A DNA stretch of 64,000 bases from Tubiluchus corallicola. Taxonomy: Eukaryota > Priapulida > Priapulimorpha > Priapulimorphida > Tubiluchidae. The notes under the pieces are model-generated. The model made no database searches. It was not told the DNA's origin and saw nothing but the letters and a program-made list of their open reading frames with translations. The stretch is taken from the NCBI GenBank assembly GCA_030141605.1, contig JAQGDQ010000282.1, positions 62,001-126,000 on the forward strand. Direction: 5' to 3'. Both the position numbers and the translations under genes were made by a program. Positions 27,149 to 38,900 of this stretch are shown here, in pieces (the stretch's first letter is position 1; each line of letters starts with the position of its first letter).

Positions 27149-27382
27149 TTGGTTACGAAAAGTAAGCGGCACGATTCTTGTTCGTAAAAGGATAGATAAC
27201 GACTTGGAAGACGGCTTCTCTGTGTTTTTTGCCATATTCTTTCTGGCTATTTCTCTATATAAAAAGCTAAGAATGTGAACGTTAATTTTAAAGATATTAA
27301 AAGCCAATGGTAGGACTAGGTTTGTCACCATGACTATGCATCAGTACAACTGTTCACAATGGTGTAATTCGAGTCTTATAAT

Positions 27383-27412
27383 AATAAAAAATAATAAAAT
27401 AAAATAAAATAA
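27383..27412 (+). terminator. Poly(A) signal cluster (AATAAA repeats)
   Basis: Five or so overlapping AATAAA/AATAAAA words on the plus strand. They sit between the candidate terminal exon ending at 27148 (+) and the stop codon of the fucosyltransferase (-) at 27448. They would serve a plus-strand transcript, not the fucosyltransferase. Confidence 0.45.
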
Positions 27413-27447
27413 AAAACAAGAAAATATATTTTCATACTATATTCCTT

Positions 27448-28725
27448 TCATTTTTCTAAATGCACATACTCTTTCTCAACACACTTACTTTGTTCTACCC
27501 ACCATTCTTGCAAATCGTATGTTTTCGGAAGTTCACTTGGTTTGTTAAGTTTTTCGCACAGAACGCAAAAACTCAGCCCTGGCTTTCGAACAATGGAATA
27601 TTTAGATTTCCAAGCGAAATATTTCAAGTATTCCTCGTCATTTTCATTTAAATACAAAAGATATTCAGCAAGTTTCTTTGGGGACGCGAAGTCAGCTGTA
27701 TTGATTACAGAATGTGGAGGAGCGACTTTGGGGGAGCTGTAATTGGCACTTCCTCTTACGATAGGTACCACATCGTTCAGGAGCATCAGATACAATTTCT
27801 CTGTAACATAATCGCGACAAAAAGAGTTTTCGAAGGCTAGATAAAATTTGTAATTTCGTTTCAGCATTCTGTCGCAATACTGTGTTCCCTCGCAAGTAAG
27901 ATTGCCGCATTTACCGTATATGTCAACCGGTATGTACTTCTGCAGCTCTTTTGCATATTCCATGCGGTCAGAATACGCTCGGCAGTTACTAACAAACCAA
28001 GCTACCAACTTTGTTTTGCTTTTAACGTTCACACTAGCACGTCTTCTCATTGTTGGCTGTGCAATGACACTACCATGTAGACGCGGCAAGTCAGAGTCGC
28101 GTCGGTATGTCATCGTCCAGTTAAACACCCCGTTCAAATGTCTCAAATCAGGATTCTTTCCGTTCGTACGATCTTGTTTAATAGGCGGTTCCCAAACGAA
28201 GAAAACCCATCGTTGCCACGCGGGTCTAAAAGTTGGAAACGAGTGAATGTTATTAGTGCGGTTTCGCATGTGAACGATTACTGCATCACTTTCATTAACA
28301 CGAGATTTGTTGTTTGTTGTTTCGCAGTTTCTAAATTCATCTGGGCACATTTGGAATGGTGCACTACCTTTACCAAAATTGAAAAAATCGTCTAAATAGC
28401 GGTTCCAAAACAACACTAGCTTTCTTTTACTATCACTGCGAACAGTAAGCCTTATAGTGGGCCTAAGTGTTGTAGTAATATTTTGTAATTTTACTACGAT
28501 TGCTTTATTTACGCCACCTTCAATAAAAGGTCTAAAATCAGCAGGTGTTTGCTCATTTTTCCGCATTTGCGTGAATTTGATATTCACTGACTGCTTCCAG
28601 CCTAGCTGATTTCGTATAACTTTGACAAGTCTTAAATTAGGCCTTTTTAGCCGAAAATTAACAAAGCACAGTATGAAAATAAGTGCAGAGACAATCACCA
28701 ATAACAATGCACTTCTAATCCACAT
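27448..28725 (-). CDS. Alpha-1,3-fucosyltransferase (GT10 family)
   Basis: Golgi type II membrane enzyme that transfers fucose from GDP-fucose to GlcNAc in N-glycan or Lewis-type acceptors. One intact exon, 425 residues, a usual length for the family. The chosen start is ATG 28725; the frame could extend four codons to a TTG, which is not used in animals. Residues about 5-22 form the signal anchor (ALLLVIVSALIFILCF). The catalytic domain shows the acceptor-side motif FFVWEPP (about 175-181), the family signature FNWTMTYRRDSD (201-212), VAWFVSNC and the donor-binding motif KFYLAFENSFCRDYVTEKL (293-311). Several N-glycosylation sequons are present (NIT, NKS, NES, NRT, NLT, NYS). A possible 3' splice site ends at 28745, 19 nt before the ATG. 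Which acceptor linkage it makes cannot be told from sequence. Confidence 0.93.
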   Translation of the reverse strand: MWIRSALLLVIVSALIFILCFVNFRLKRPNLRLVKVIRNQLGWKQSVNIKFTQMRKNEQTPADFRPFIEGGVNKAIVVKLQNITTTLRPTIRLTVRSDSKRKLVLFWNRYLDDFFNFGKGSAPFQMCPDEFRNCETTNNKSRVNESDAVIVHMRNRTNNIHSFPTFRPAWQRWVFFVWEPPIKQDRTNGKNPDLRHLNGVFNWTMTYRRDSDLPRLHGSVIAQPTMRRRASVNVKSKTKLVAWFVSNCRAYSDRMEYAKELQKYIPVDIYGKCGNLTCEGTQYCDRMLKRNYKFYLAFENSFCRDYVTEKLYLMLLNDVVPIVRGSANYSSPKVAPPHSVINTADFASPKKLAEYLLYLNENDEEYLKYFAWKSKYSIVRKPGLSFCVLCEKLNKPSELPKTYDLQEWWVEQSKCVEKEYVHLEK

Positions 28726-30399
28726 TATGATACGCAATTTTAACCTGCATTTACTGAATTGTATTAAATGCTGCTGCTGCGCTGTTTTGGAGCTGCTTGA
28801 TCAATCTTGCAAGGTAATCCCTGCGTTACTACTACATCAAGGACCAGCCTATCGTTGTTTATTTGCGATTTTTGTTGGCTCTTACCAATATCGAGAATAA
28901 TAGCGCAGTGAATTTGTTTGCATGTCTGAAATCAGCTGAAGGGCTGCAACAGGTCAGTTGGCATGCGGATAGTACTTCATGTTGGTGTATTCACTGTATT
29001 GTATAATTCTCATTAAGTTACCGAGACATCGTGTACAGAAGTATTGCTTTTGAGAACTTTTGACAGACCATGGTTGTCACGTAGGCTACGGAGTGCGTCG
29101 AAAAACCATACGTGATTCACGTCCTGCTTAAAATGTTTTTGCCAAAAGACAATTAGGATATACTGTATGTCGAAAAAAAACAAGCATCGGGATTTATTGC
29201 ATAAACTTCCTAGCCAAGTAGTTTCAACGACTGTATTCTGTGATACTATTTTACAATTTACTTTACTGTACAATGCTGTAATTCTTTCACAGTTTGGCAC
29301 GCTGCAATCCGGAATCCAGCAGTCAACGGCACAGGGCTAATTGACACAGATGGTTGGGGCGGGACAAGAATCATTTTCACTATTAAAATAATCCTGTACG
29401 ACGAGATATTAAACACAAGAGTTGTCTCATTCTATGATACACCAAAGCGTCCAGCGTTTGAAAGTGAGGAACGAAAACACTTGCCTTAACAAAGTAAATA
29501 GCTGGAGGCAGATGATACCAGCCATAAACAATATCATCACGGCCAACCAATCCTTTTTCTAGCCAGTCACAACATTGCTTAACTTCTTAGCCAAGCATTT
29601 TTCTCGGCTTTTGAACTATATGACACTTTAAAACAAATGACCATTGTATTGGTGCGAGACCAGTAATAATTTTTGGCAATTTTCAGGATTCGAAGTTTCT
29701 TGGCAGCTAATAGCTGTTGCTTGACTTGCGTTCGTCTAGCTTCTGTAAAAGCAACCATCTGTTTTTCTCTTCAGTGGCATTTTTCACTTTTATATTTTGC
29801 TTATTTTCAACTCCCAGATGCGCTAAATGGCAGAACTCCTTTCACACTTAACTAGGGCACTGTGTTACGCCATGACCTACATATTTATACAGGTAAAATG
29901 ATTTTAATGGTAAGAGAACAAAAAAGAGATTAGAACAGATTTAGAAAAACATGCGGCATACACAGGACTCTATTTGATTATTACACATCCACGTTGCTGA
30001 TAAATACATGACGTGATAAAGCTTTATAACTAAATGGACTACACTACACTGTATGGGGCGTCACGGTAATTTGTGGTGAAAATGATTGTCAATTCCGACA
30101 CACGTGAATAACAGCTGTGCATGATACCTATGCAATTCAACTGCGTAATTATTGAATGGTATGGAATCCCGGTGATTTTTTCCAACGCGCTTTGTCCAGT
30201 CAGAAGCACGAATCTGCTGCACGTCACCACTGCTTACAATACTGAGCTTTGCTTTACGTTAGGCTCAATTGGCAAAGTATAAATTTCTACCCAGCCTTAA
30301 CAGTATTTACACTGGCGCAGATATAACATTTTTTGGCATGTAAACCATGTGTTTACAATTGTAAATAGTGCCTTTTTTTAACAAATTATAACTGGATAT
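28726..30399. other. Intergenic, no gene seen
   Basis: Upstream flank of the fucosyltransferase. A 95-codon minus-strand frame at 29013-29300 has no recognisable motif and no splice context. GC-balanced patches at 28930-29100 and 29330-29600 could be old repeats. No promoter element could be placed with confidence. Confidence 0.5.
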
Positions 30400-30600
30400 T
30401 TCACCAAAAGGCCCAAAAAGTAGCTAAGGGTCTAGGGGAGTACTGTAAGCGGAGTTCCGGGTGCCCCTCAATTTGCTGTATTTGAGGACATTTTGGCGGC
30501 GTCTAAGAGCACTTTAAACAGTTTTTTCCAGATCAAAAGGAATTTCTTCGCATATTTGCAGCATTTCATGGCATTTTGGGTGCATTTAAGAGTTTGTAAA
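30400..30600 (+). repeat. Dispersed repeat, copy A (partner at 54260-54450)
   Basis: Key shared phrases with the reverse complement of 54260-54450 are: AGCTA(A/G)GG, GGGAGT(A/G)CTGTAAGC, TTTGAGGACATTTT and (T/A)CTAAGAGCA. Non-coding. Family unknown. Confidence 0.6.
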
Positions 30601-30638
30601 TACCAGAAAATAGAAAAAATTGTAAATGTAAATGTCAA

Positions 30639-31030
30639 CTACAATCTTTAACAAAAATACCTTGGACATGCAGGGGATATACCTCATCCAGTTTAAATGG
30701 TCTTAATCCTAAACAAAAAGCTGTTAAAGTGCACTGACTTATGTACTCTAAAGTTGAAAACCCAACCAAAAACCAAAACAAACACACAACCCCCCTTATA
30801 TAAACTTAAAATGCAGACCGGGAAGTATGACACTGTCACCAGTCCTAAATAGCATCTCATATAGGATATTAATTGCCACCAGTACTACAAGGGACATCAC
30901 ATAAAACTATACAACTTTAGAGTACATAAGTCAGTGCACTTTAACAGCTTTTTGTTTAGGATTAAGACCATTGAAACTGATGAGGTATATCCCCTGCATG
31001 TGCAAGGTATTTTTGTTAAAGATTGTAGTA
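30639..31030. mobile_element. Foldback (long inverted repeat) element, about 390 bp
   Basis: The left arm 30639-30756 and right arm 30912-31030 are inverted copies of about 118 bp that differ at only a few bases. The ends read CTACAATCTTTAACAAAAAT and its complement; the inner ends are CTAAAGTTG and CAACTTTAG. The 155-bp centre is unrelated and non-coding. This is the structure of a foldback or long-TIR MITE. A transcript would form a long hairpin. Confidence 0.88.
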
Positions 31031-31946
31031 TATATATATATAGATTAGAGAGCTCCACTGGCTCAGTAATCGTTTAGGGGAGTTTTCTCTGTCATATGTC
31101 ATCAGTGTACAGTATTGTTCAGTGCTGGATTTAGCTTGAATAGCGCTAAATTGTATAAAAAAGTGAAATGAAAATGCAAATACACGTTTTGCAAAATATA
31201 ACTTGAGTTTTTTACCATTAATTTGATTTTCTCAAACAAAATGTTGGCATTGTTTCTAATGCAAAAGTCAAGAATGAAAGTCGTTCTCAAATTTTGTTTA
31301 CTACGTGTGATACAACACAAGATTAAAATTTAGCGAAAGAACATCATCATTCCTTACAAAATAACAGGTGATTATTACAATCAATATTACAATCAGTTAC
31401 TTACAATATTAACAGTATTATTACAGGCGCACTTTAAATTAGTTTTCTTTACAATGTCACATCAACGAATCGCTTGTTGTATAAAATGCATTAACAAAAG
31501 CGCACTCAGTGATAGCACAGGTAATAAGAATCCATTGCACCTTTTAAACTTGATAAAGTTTGTACTGCAGTAACAAATGTACAAGATGATATTATAGTAT
31601 CAAACATATAATGATATATGACTATTTTCCGTTTTCGACATCCTTATGAGTGCGTACTGGCAAATTTAAATCAGCCAAATGCTCACAGAGGAAATGTGCC
31701 CATATCATGTGCCCACGAACAAATTTACGAAAATTGGATTGTTATTGTCTTAAGTATTATAGACTAGTCAGTGGAATAGTCAGCAACCTTGGGCTTCAGC
31801 TTTACTATAAATTCGTGAATTTGTTCTAGGCAAGGATTGTAGTTCTAGTAATTTTTTGTTGTTTATAAATGACCTGTGTGGAGATGTGTTAAAACTAAAA
31901 AAATATATAATGCCTCAAGGTTTCATAAACAAACAGCATTTAAAGG
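31031..31946. other. Intergenic, no gene seen
   Basis: Begins with a short (TA)n run against the foldback element. The rest is AT-rich, stop-filled sequence downstream (in the minus-strand sense) of the 696-residue gene, and presumably includes its 3' UTR. No clear minus-strand AATAAA was found close to the stop. Confidence 0.5.
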
Positions 31947-34037
31947 TTAAAACATTCTTCGAGTCATTAGTTTAGGAGGAGATGGTGACTCATGTGCTGG
32001 CATTGTTGAAAATGGAAAGAGCAAATTTTGAAACCAACTGGGCGATTCATCTGTATCAGGTGACACGGTTAGCAAAATACGGCGCTTCCATTTTGGCGGC
32101 GTCTTTGGCTTTACTGCCTGTTCCACGGGCACGTGAAGAACCTTCCTTGAGCAAACGTCAATTGTGTCAAGAAAATCAGGTTCTGACGTGAAAGTAGCAG
32201 CTTTTCCTTGAGAAGCGCTTCCCAATTCTTGAGATTCGAGTGGAGGAAGGAATTTACCTAATAAATGGCCTTGTGGTACCGATTCCAAGGGGGCCATTAT
32301 TGTGCTCGGCATGTTGGATTTTGCATTCTGTAACAGGTGCTGGGCTTTCATGTCATTATGAGCAAGGAGAGCAGATGGATCAAACAAAGTTTTCTCGGGT
32401 GGAATATTTTGTACTATGCCTAAATCACCAGAATCTTGTTTTTGTGTTACTAAATGATTAGTGATAGGAATGGGTGATTTACAAATTCGAGCACAAGCAT
32501 CTGGCTGGCAAATGCATCCTTGCACAAAATTCTCTTTGACACCAAGCTCAGGTGAATAAACAAACAGTGATTCTTGACAATTGCAAGCATCTTGCATATT
32601 TTTTCTGCTATTACTAGAATGGCTGGAATTGAAACAATGATGCCGATGAAACAGAGGTGCTTGTGTCAAATGCTGATGTTGTTGATTTGTGTGGTTACCT
32701 TGATAAAGATCTCCATGACATAAATGATGTTGCTGTTCATGTGCATGACCATTTTGACTTAGCTCGGCATGTGACGTCATTGAGACATGTTGATTGTATG
32801 GTGATTGCATGGCACTTGCTAGAAAATGAGAATGATTACTTTCCAGTTCAGTTTGTGAGTAAATTGCACGCGGTGGATTTTTCAAAGAAGAACAATGAGA
32901 AAGCTGGGGATATCGATGACCTACAGTAACAAAGCAACTATGCTGCTCAAACTGATGAGCAGGCTGAACTAACTTTTGAGCGATATTGCTTTCATGCAAT
33001 TGACGATCCACTCCAAACCCATTTTCTTTAATATGAGGTGATTGCCATCTTTGTTGGTGTGTGCTGGTCTTATTTATCTGCAGTAGTTTATTTAGAACTT
33101 GGTTATGTTTTTCTGCATGTAGGTCCTGTGGTTGCATTACACAGTCATTATGCTTTTCTAATTGAGGCATTGTTCGAACAGGCACTGTCTCACTGGCTTG
33201 TGTATTCTCAATGTCAGATCTTCTAACAGTTGCAGAAAAGACCATAGAGGAAGCTTCGGACACATCTAACTTCTGTGGAGTTTCACAGAGATGAGGTGGC
33301 CGTTTCAAAAGCTTTTGTAACTCGTCCGTAATTTCTGCAACTAGATTGCGGCCTGGAAAAACTTTCCTTGGTTGTAAAGACTTGCATATGCGAGCAGCAG
33401 CACCAGTGTACGGAACATCAGAAGGAAATTCATCTTTTACTGGAGAGTGAATAATAATTTGAGAAACGTTATGAGAAGGAAGACAAGCAGTAGTTCCACT
33501 TTCACAACTGCCTATGTCTGTGTGTATTTCTCTTTCGACTGCCTCACAACCACATCTATCCACGTTAGAAACAATCTGCTTAAGCTCAGTGCGATTTTTC
33601 TTTTCGATGCTGCTTGACAGTCGGAACACTTTGCTTGATCTTTTTCCCTTGTTGAATATACCAATGTGGCGGGTAAGTCTGCCAGAGGTTACAGCAGGAA
33701 CATACCTTTCACATTTTGTTAACCAACTTGAGACTTTTTCGTTGTGGTCTGCAATACGTTTTTGCTTCGTAGTTTCCACACGTTTCTCATTCTTCTTGTT
33801 AGGCATAAGTGAAACATTTGCTTGCTTTTCTCGATCAGATACACCAGTGTCTCGACTACATTCTGGCAGTACAATGGCTGGTCCACCTCCGGGTGAAGCA
33901 CAACGTTTTCGGAAGTTTTCAAGTACCGATTGCCGCAGTTTCAATTTCATTTCTTCTGAACTGCAAGTCGATTTGTTTGTCTCTCGGCGAGAGTGACGTT
34001 GACTACAATGTTTCTTCGTTTTTCTGTACTTTTTCAT
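31947..34037 (-). CDS. Intronless 696-residue protein of unknown family
   Basis: A single open frame of 697 codons including the stop, far longer than chance in this AT-rich DNA. The start ATG (34037) is chosen because the frame closes upstream and a strong 3' splice site (gtttttttttttag-like) ends at 34063, 25 nt before it. I do not recognise a domain. Visible features: a very basic N terminus (MKKYRKTKKHCSQRHSRR); a conserved-looking basic segment near residues 95-140 (KVSSWLTKCERYVP, SGRLTRHIGIFNKGKRSSK); a His/Gln/Ser-rich, low-complexity centre (HEQQHHLCHGDLYQGNHTNQ); scattered Cys pairs; and a basic, Pro-rich C terminus (KPKTPPKWKRRILL, ending MTRRMF). No signal peptide or membrane segment. 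The composition suggests a nuclear or cytoskeletal, largely disordered protein. That is inference from composition only. Confidence 0.82.
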   Translation of the reverse strand: MKKYRKTKKHCSQRHSRRETNKSTCSSEEMKLKLRQSVLENFRKRCASPGGGPAIVLPECSRDTGVSDREKQANVSLMPNKKNEKRVETTKQKRIADHNEKVSSWLTKCERYVPAVTSGRLTRHIGIFNKGKRSSKVFRLSSSIEKKNRTELKQIVSNVDRCGCEAVEREIHTDIGSCESGTTACLPSHNVSQIIIHSPVKDEFPSDVPYTGAAARICKSLQPRKVFPGRNLVAEITDELQKLLKRPPHLCETPQKLDVSEASSMVFSATVRRSDIENTQASETVPVRTMPQLEKHNDCVMQPQDLHAEKHNQVLNKLLQINKTSTHQQRWQSPHIKENGFGVDRQLHESNIAQKLVQPAHQFEQHSCFVTVGHRYPQLSHCSSLKNPPRAIYSQTELESNHSHFLASAMQSPYNQHVSMTSHAELSQNGHAHEQQHHLCHGDLYQGNHTNQQHQHLTQAPLFHRHHCFNSSHSSNSRKNMQDACNCQESLFVYSPELGVKENFVQGCICQPDACARICKSPIPITNHLVTQKQDSGDLGIVQNIPPEKTLFDPSALLAHNDMKAQHLLQNAKSNMPSTIMAPLESVPQGHLLGKFLPPLESQELGSASQGKAATFTSEPDFLDTIDVCSRKVLHVPVEQAVKPKTPPKWKRRILLTVSPDTDESPSWFQNLLFPFSTMPAHESPSPPKLMTRRMF

Positions 34038-34062
34038 ATCCGCAAATTATACTAGCTAGCAA

Positions 34063-35710
34063 CTAAAAAAAAACACGCTATTATAATAACTATCAACTTC
34101 TCAAATAGCTATAATAAAAAAAACCTACAGTCAATATCTTAAAATGCTCTTTCTTCAACATGAAGTATTTGGACCTGGTTAACATTATAATGTAATTTTA
34201 ATTATTAGCCTTCTTACACAAAACATCTTTGTGCGCATAAAGTTATTATTGTTTTACACCCTTGTTTTTTAACAATTGTTCACCCCATTATGGGTAAGAA
34301 CTAAGAAGGCATTTTTGCTTATCTAACCATGTTTGCAAATAGTAACATAAAAGTAATTGCTAAAACGTAATGCATGTTATTAGATTATTAATACATCAGA
34401 TTATTAGAATGAACCACTGAGCCACATCTGCACAAGTTTCACAGCTATTTATGTACTACTAGAAGCTGGGTGCTTCAAAACTGCTTATAGTGTGCGACAT
34501 TATTCAAAACAGTTACGCATGAATGATTTTATATATACACATGTATATGTACAGTGAATTGACTTACCATAAATTGTTTGCACTGTAGGCGAATTTGTAA
34601 ACCTCATCTGCAGCTGCCTGCATCCTAATTTATTTAATTATTTTTGGTTCATGATTTTACAAGTATTTTTTGTTATAAAGCACTTTTGGTGCATTGGTTA
34701 AAATTAGACAAGTTATTTGTTTTGTGCTAGTGTTAGGAGTGGGTTATTCTGATACACAACATATTGTTTACACAGAAAAATCTAGCCTATGTACAACATT
34801 ATTCCTTAAACATAAAACATACAATTACAGAAAAACTGCACTAGTATAAACATCATAATTAATGCATATATAAAAAGACAGTTTGTTGGGAATTAATATG
34901 AAGTGCAGTAGTCTGAGTGCTTCGGATTAGACATAGAAGTCTCTCACTATAGCAACAGTGAGCTGCACTTGAGGAAAGTCTGTAAATATTCTACAGTTGC
35001 AGTAGGCTCACTGTGAAAAAGTATGTGGCAGACTAACATGGCTTTCACGTATGTAAAAACTATGGCTTCAGTTCTCGAAATTTTACATACATCACGGTTT
35101 TTTATGCAAGCTAACGACAAATTATGATACTCACGGGTACGAGGGCTACAGTGCCCGCTTCCTGGCAAGCACTAGAGAGTGCAGAATGTTACATTTGCAA
35201 TCATCGATTATGTTAATTTATGATCAAGCACTTTGTCGAACATCATGGGTGACTTATTTTCGATGAAATTGATTAACTGGAATATCACTAATGCTGCTGA
35301 TGTATTATTGCATCACCTTAAACTTAAAATTAGAACTTAAATTTGTAAACTGACTAACATTCAAGGGTCGCATTTCAATGTGCTCTGCAAAAGGTAAACC
35401 ACAGTCCACATCACTCCTATCAGATGAAGATATGCAGCACTATTAGTAATAATGCCAGATATGCTGTCACTACTGCGCTCAAGTAAAGTTGAAGTTTTAG
35501 CATGAAAAGATTTCAAGTCGCTAAAAATTAGAAAGAAAAATTAGAAATTAAAAAAAAGAAAGTTGGTACCACTACGTAATGACTCTACCTGCGTTCCAGA
35601 AGTAGAGTGATGGAAGGCAAAATTTTGGTTGCAGAGTTTGCAATGATTGAATTTATCGCGAAAATAATGAGCTCAAAACCATTGCATAATTAATAATAAT
35701 AAAAAAAACA
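34063..35710. other. Intergenic, no gene seen
   Basis: Divergent spacer between the 696-residue gene (-) and RTF2 (+). AT-rich. Minus-strand frames of 73 and 66 codons at 34947-35168 and 35653-35853 show no recognisable family. A donor/outron for the minus-strand gene could lie here, but no 5' exon could be assigned. Confidence 0.5.
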
Positions 35711-35719
35711 TTCAAATAT

Positions 35720-35870
35720 ATCACTAATACATGCGGTCTGACGCGATTCACTACCGCTGTCGTCCGACAACAACAAAAGAACGTCGAAACTAAAGCGCTT
35801 GCGCTGTCTTTATTTCCATGATTATTTCCGGTTTGGCAAAAGGAGCGAGTCACAAGAAAAACAAAACTGT
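35720..35870 (+). promoter_or_regulatory. Probable RTF2 promoter region, CpG-containing
   Basis: Within AT-rich surroundings this stretch has many CpGs (GCGGTCTGACGCG, CGCTGTCGTCCGAC, AACGTCGAAA, GCGCTTGCGC) and an ATTTCCGG word, the reverse of the ETS-family core CCGGAAAT. It ends about 100 bp before the RTF2 start codon. Housekeeping promoters often look like this. No TATA box is evident. Confidence 0.4.
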
Positions 35871-35972
35871 AGAAATTATATAAGTTTGTTATTATTACTT
35901 TTATTTAAGTAATAGTGAAATTTTGTATTCTTCAGTGCTACTTTATTTGGTTGGACCTAGTATCAGTTTGAA

Positions 35973-38900
35973 ATGGGATGTGATGGCGGCACTATTCCAA
36001 AAAGAGATGAACTTGTTAGAACCAAAAAGAAACCTGAACAGGTGCTTGTTTTATTTTTATCATCTATAGTATACATTACTGTAAAGTCACTAACAGAAAA
36101 CACCGAAACTGCAAGAATTTACCTAAAATAAACTATTTTATTTAAAACAGTACAGAAGTTTCATTGCAGCAGATTCATCAGCTTAAGGTGGTAATCTTAG
36201 TCTTACAGCTGACTGCTACTGCTAGTGCTAGTGAGTGCTACAGTGAGTGAAGCCCAATTGGGTGGAGGGTAACAGTAAATAGTAATGCCTACGTCACAAT
36301 TGAAGGCATAGTATTCTTACACTCCTTCTTCCTTTTGATATTGAAAGAAAGTATGAAGTAATCCAAGCCACAGAAAACAAAAAAAAACATTTCCTTTCCC
36401 CATAGATGGCGCTACTAAATACTAGTTGTTTAAATAAAATACTACATTAAATCATATGTAGCACCAATATCAAAAAACTTTATAATTTAATTTCAATTAT
36501 AGCACCGCCAAGTTACTATAGGCGTTTCATATATTAGCATTATAGCAATGATGCCAATTTTTATGTGGTAGAATACGTGTAAGTGTTCAAACAGAATAAT
36601 ACATTAGGGCAGGTTTGTGAAGCCTGTGGTCAAAATAAATATGTACCGTAATCATCATAACTGTCAATTCATCCGCAAGCAAATATAAAGTTAATTACTA
36701 AACTGTCGTAATCACGGAAGGCGCGCAAAGGTAGAAACATCTTTATAATCACATCATAAAATCATCATTATCAGTCAAAATCATTATTATCAAGAGTTAA
36801 ATCATATCATCGTCATGCTCTTCTCTTCTTTGTCTTCTTCATCTTCTTTTCCTCCAGGCAGTGAAAGGTGCAAGATTCTCTGTGCTTGGCCCAATATTGG
36901 TGAGAAAAACGAGGTTTTCCGCTGGTGGTATGGACATTGACGTCTCGGTTAGAGCATTTCAAGTTGTCCTTGAACCCACAGGCTGGATAGTCTTTAATGT
37001 CATAGGCCAGGCGTGCAGATGGGCAGGAGCTATCTCGGCCAAGAAAGCAGATATTTTCCTGGCTCTGCGAACAGCATACTGCCTCACAAATGGTACTTCA
37101 GTATGTGATCGTGAATGAAACAGTACGTCCATTTTATAAACCGATGCTGCCACGTAACGAGAAATGAATTGCTGAGTTTCATGTCCCATGATGAAAACAA
37201 GACGATTCACTGTTGTTCTAGTTAATATATCAGGCAAACATGAACGAGAATGAGTTGACAATCTGGCTTTGTGCATAAATCTAGTTTGATAGTAACACGC
37301 TCCATGTTGTCCAGCAGTTAGTGTTTCATACAGTTAAGGTGTCTCGAACGTGAAAACTTGTTCATGCTTGGTCAACCTGACATCCAAGATAAACAATTTT
37401 ATTTAAAACAATACAGAAGTATAGCAGCAGACTCATCAGGTTAGGGTGGTAACGTTACAGCTGACTCCAACATGCAAGTACAGATTAGGCAGAGACTAGC
37501 AGCAAGTAGTAATGCTTACATCACAAGTAGGATACGACCAGTGTGACAGAGGGGAGAGTTGGTGCAATTGACGCCATAGTGCTCTTACGTTACTAAGGAC
37601 TATAATTTATTTCGATGGTGTACGGCTTCATATACATGTACATAAGATTCAGGGCTACAGCTCCAAGAACTATACCATTTTTGGCGATCCGCATGTAGCA
37701 TGAAAGGTATCCATCTATTGTCGTCTAATTGATGGTAAACTTATTTTTCGAATCGATTCCACCAGGAAGAACGGAGGGACCTCCAAAAATAGCCTATTTT
37801 GTCCGTTTTTTGCAAAGCTTATACTACTTATTTCTGGAGAATGGGAAAGATGTGGGTGTAGTGCCTATAATGGCTGGATAGACCGCTCAACGGTGAGTGT
37901 AGTAGGCATATTTAGAATTCACTTCACCCGAAGGCAACGGTTACCTACAGTTGGCATTTTCCTGGACCCAATCTCTGATTTTATGAAGTTTTGACTGAAC
38001 ACCATGTAGGGAAAACACCCTAGCGGTGCCTAGTGGAGGCCTTCGAAGAGGAGAAACACGTTACAAGGTGACTGTTCACCTTGGGGCCTCTTTTAAGAGT
38101 ATTTCAATAACAGCCCAAAATGACTGGATAAATCCAAGTTCTTTTTTGCGATTTCCTCTTTGGAAAAATTATAGAGCGCAATCCATTGTTGGTGGTTATT
38201 TTTGCTGTTGTCATTGTCATTATGATCATTGTCACCGTGGTCATCAGCTGTAGTGGCGGCATGATGTGGTGTAGTGGGTATATGGCATGGTGTGTATTGC
38301 ATGGTGTGGTATGGTTTGTGTGGTGGTTGTGCGTACACGGTTTTACGGAAATTGTTGTTTGGATTTTGTTTTATCGCACTACAGAAAGTTAGTAAAGGCC
38401 GTGTAGGCTAATAAAAGCATATGTGCTGCTCGATATTAATCAGTTGAGAAGGCCTATTTTTTCTTGATTATTAGCAGAAAGTGAAACTGCGTGTGTTGGG
38501 CACTGTTTGCTTGCACTAGCCCACATACTGCAGTTGCACTGTTGCGCATGCACTGAATGTGCAGCACATGGTCAGTCCAGATACTGCATTGATGATTGGT
38601 GATACCGTATTAGCTCACTACAGAAATAATTCCAAGTTTAAAAGAAAAGCAGATGCTGACCAAGCCTTTATTAGTCACAATTTGCAAAGTATGCAAAATA
38701 CAGGGAAGCAAAATATTTCACCCACTTGTAAATGTCAACAAACATGCTTTTAACAATTAGGAATGGTAATGGTAACGACACTAAAATGACACTACATACT
38801 ACTATCATTAATGCCATTTATAGGCTTTGCTGATGTGATAACATTGGCTGTTGCAGTGAGCATGTTAATTAATGCTAATTTATGCTTGACAGATAGAGTA

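Noticed and set aside
29013-29300. 95-codon minus-strand frame upstream of the fucosyltransferase
   Set aside because: No recognisable motif, no splice sites, and a length expected by chance.
32657-33996. Plus-strand frames up to 160 codons
   Set aside because: They are antisense to the 696-residue gene and carry no splice or start context of their own.
36390-36415. AGATGGCGCT word resembling a CTCF core
   Set aside because: One short match in AT-rich DNA has no support as a site.
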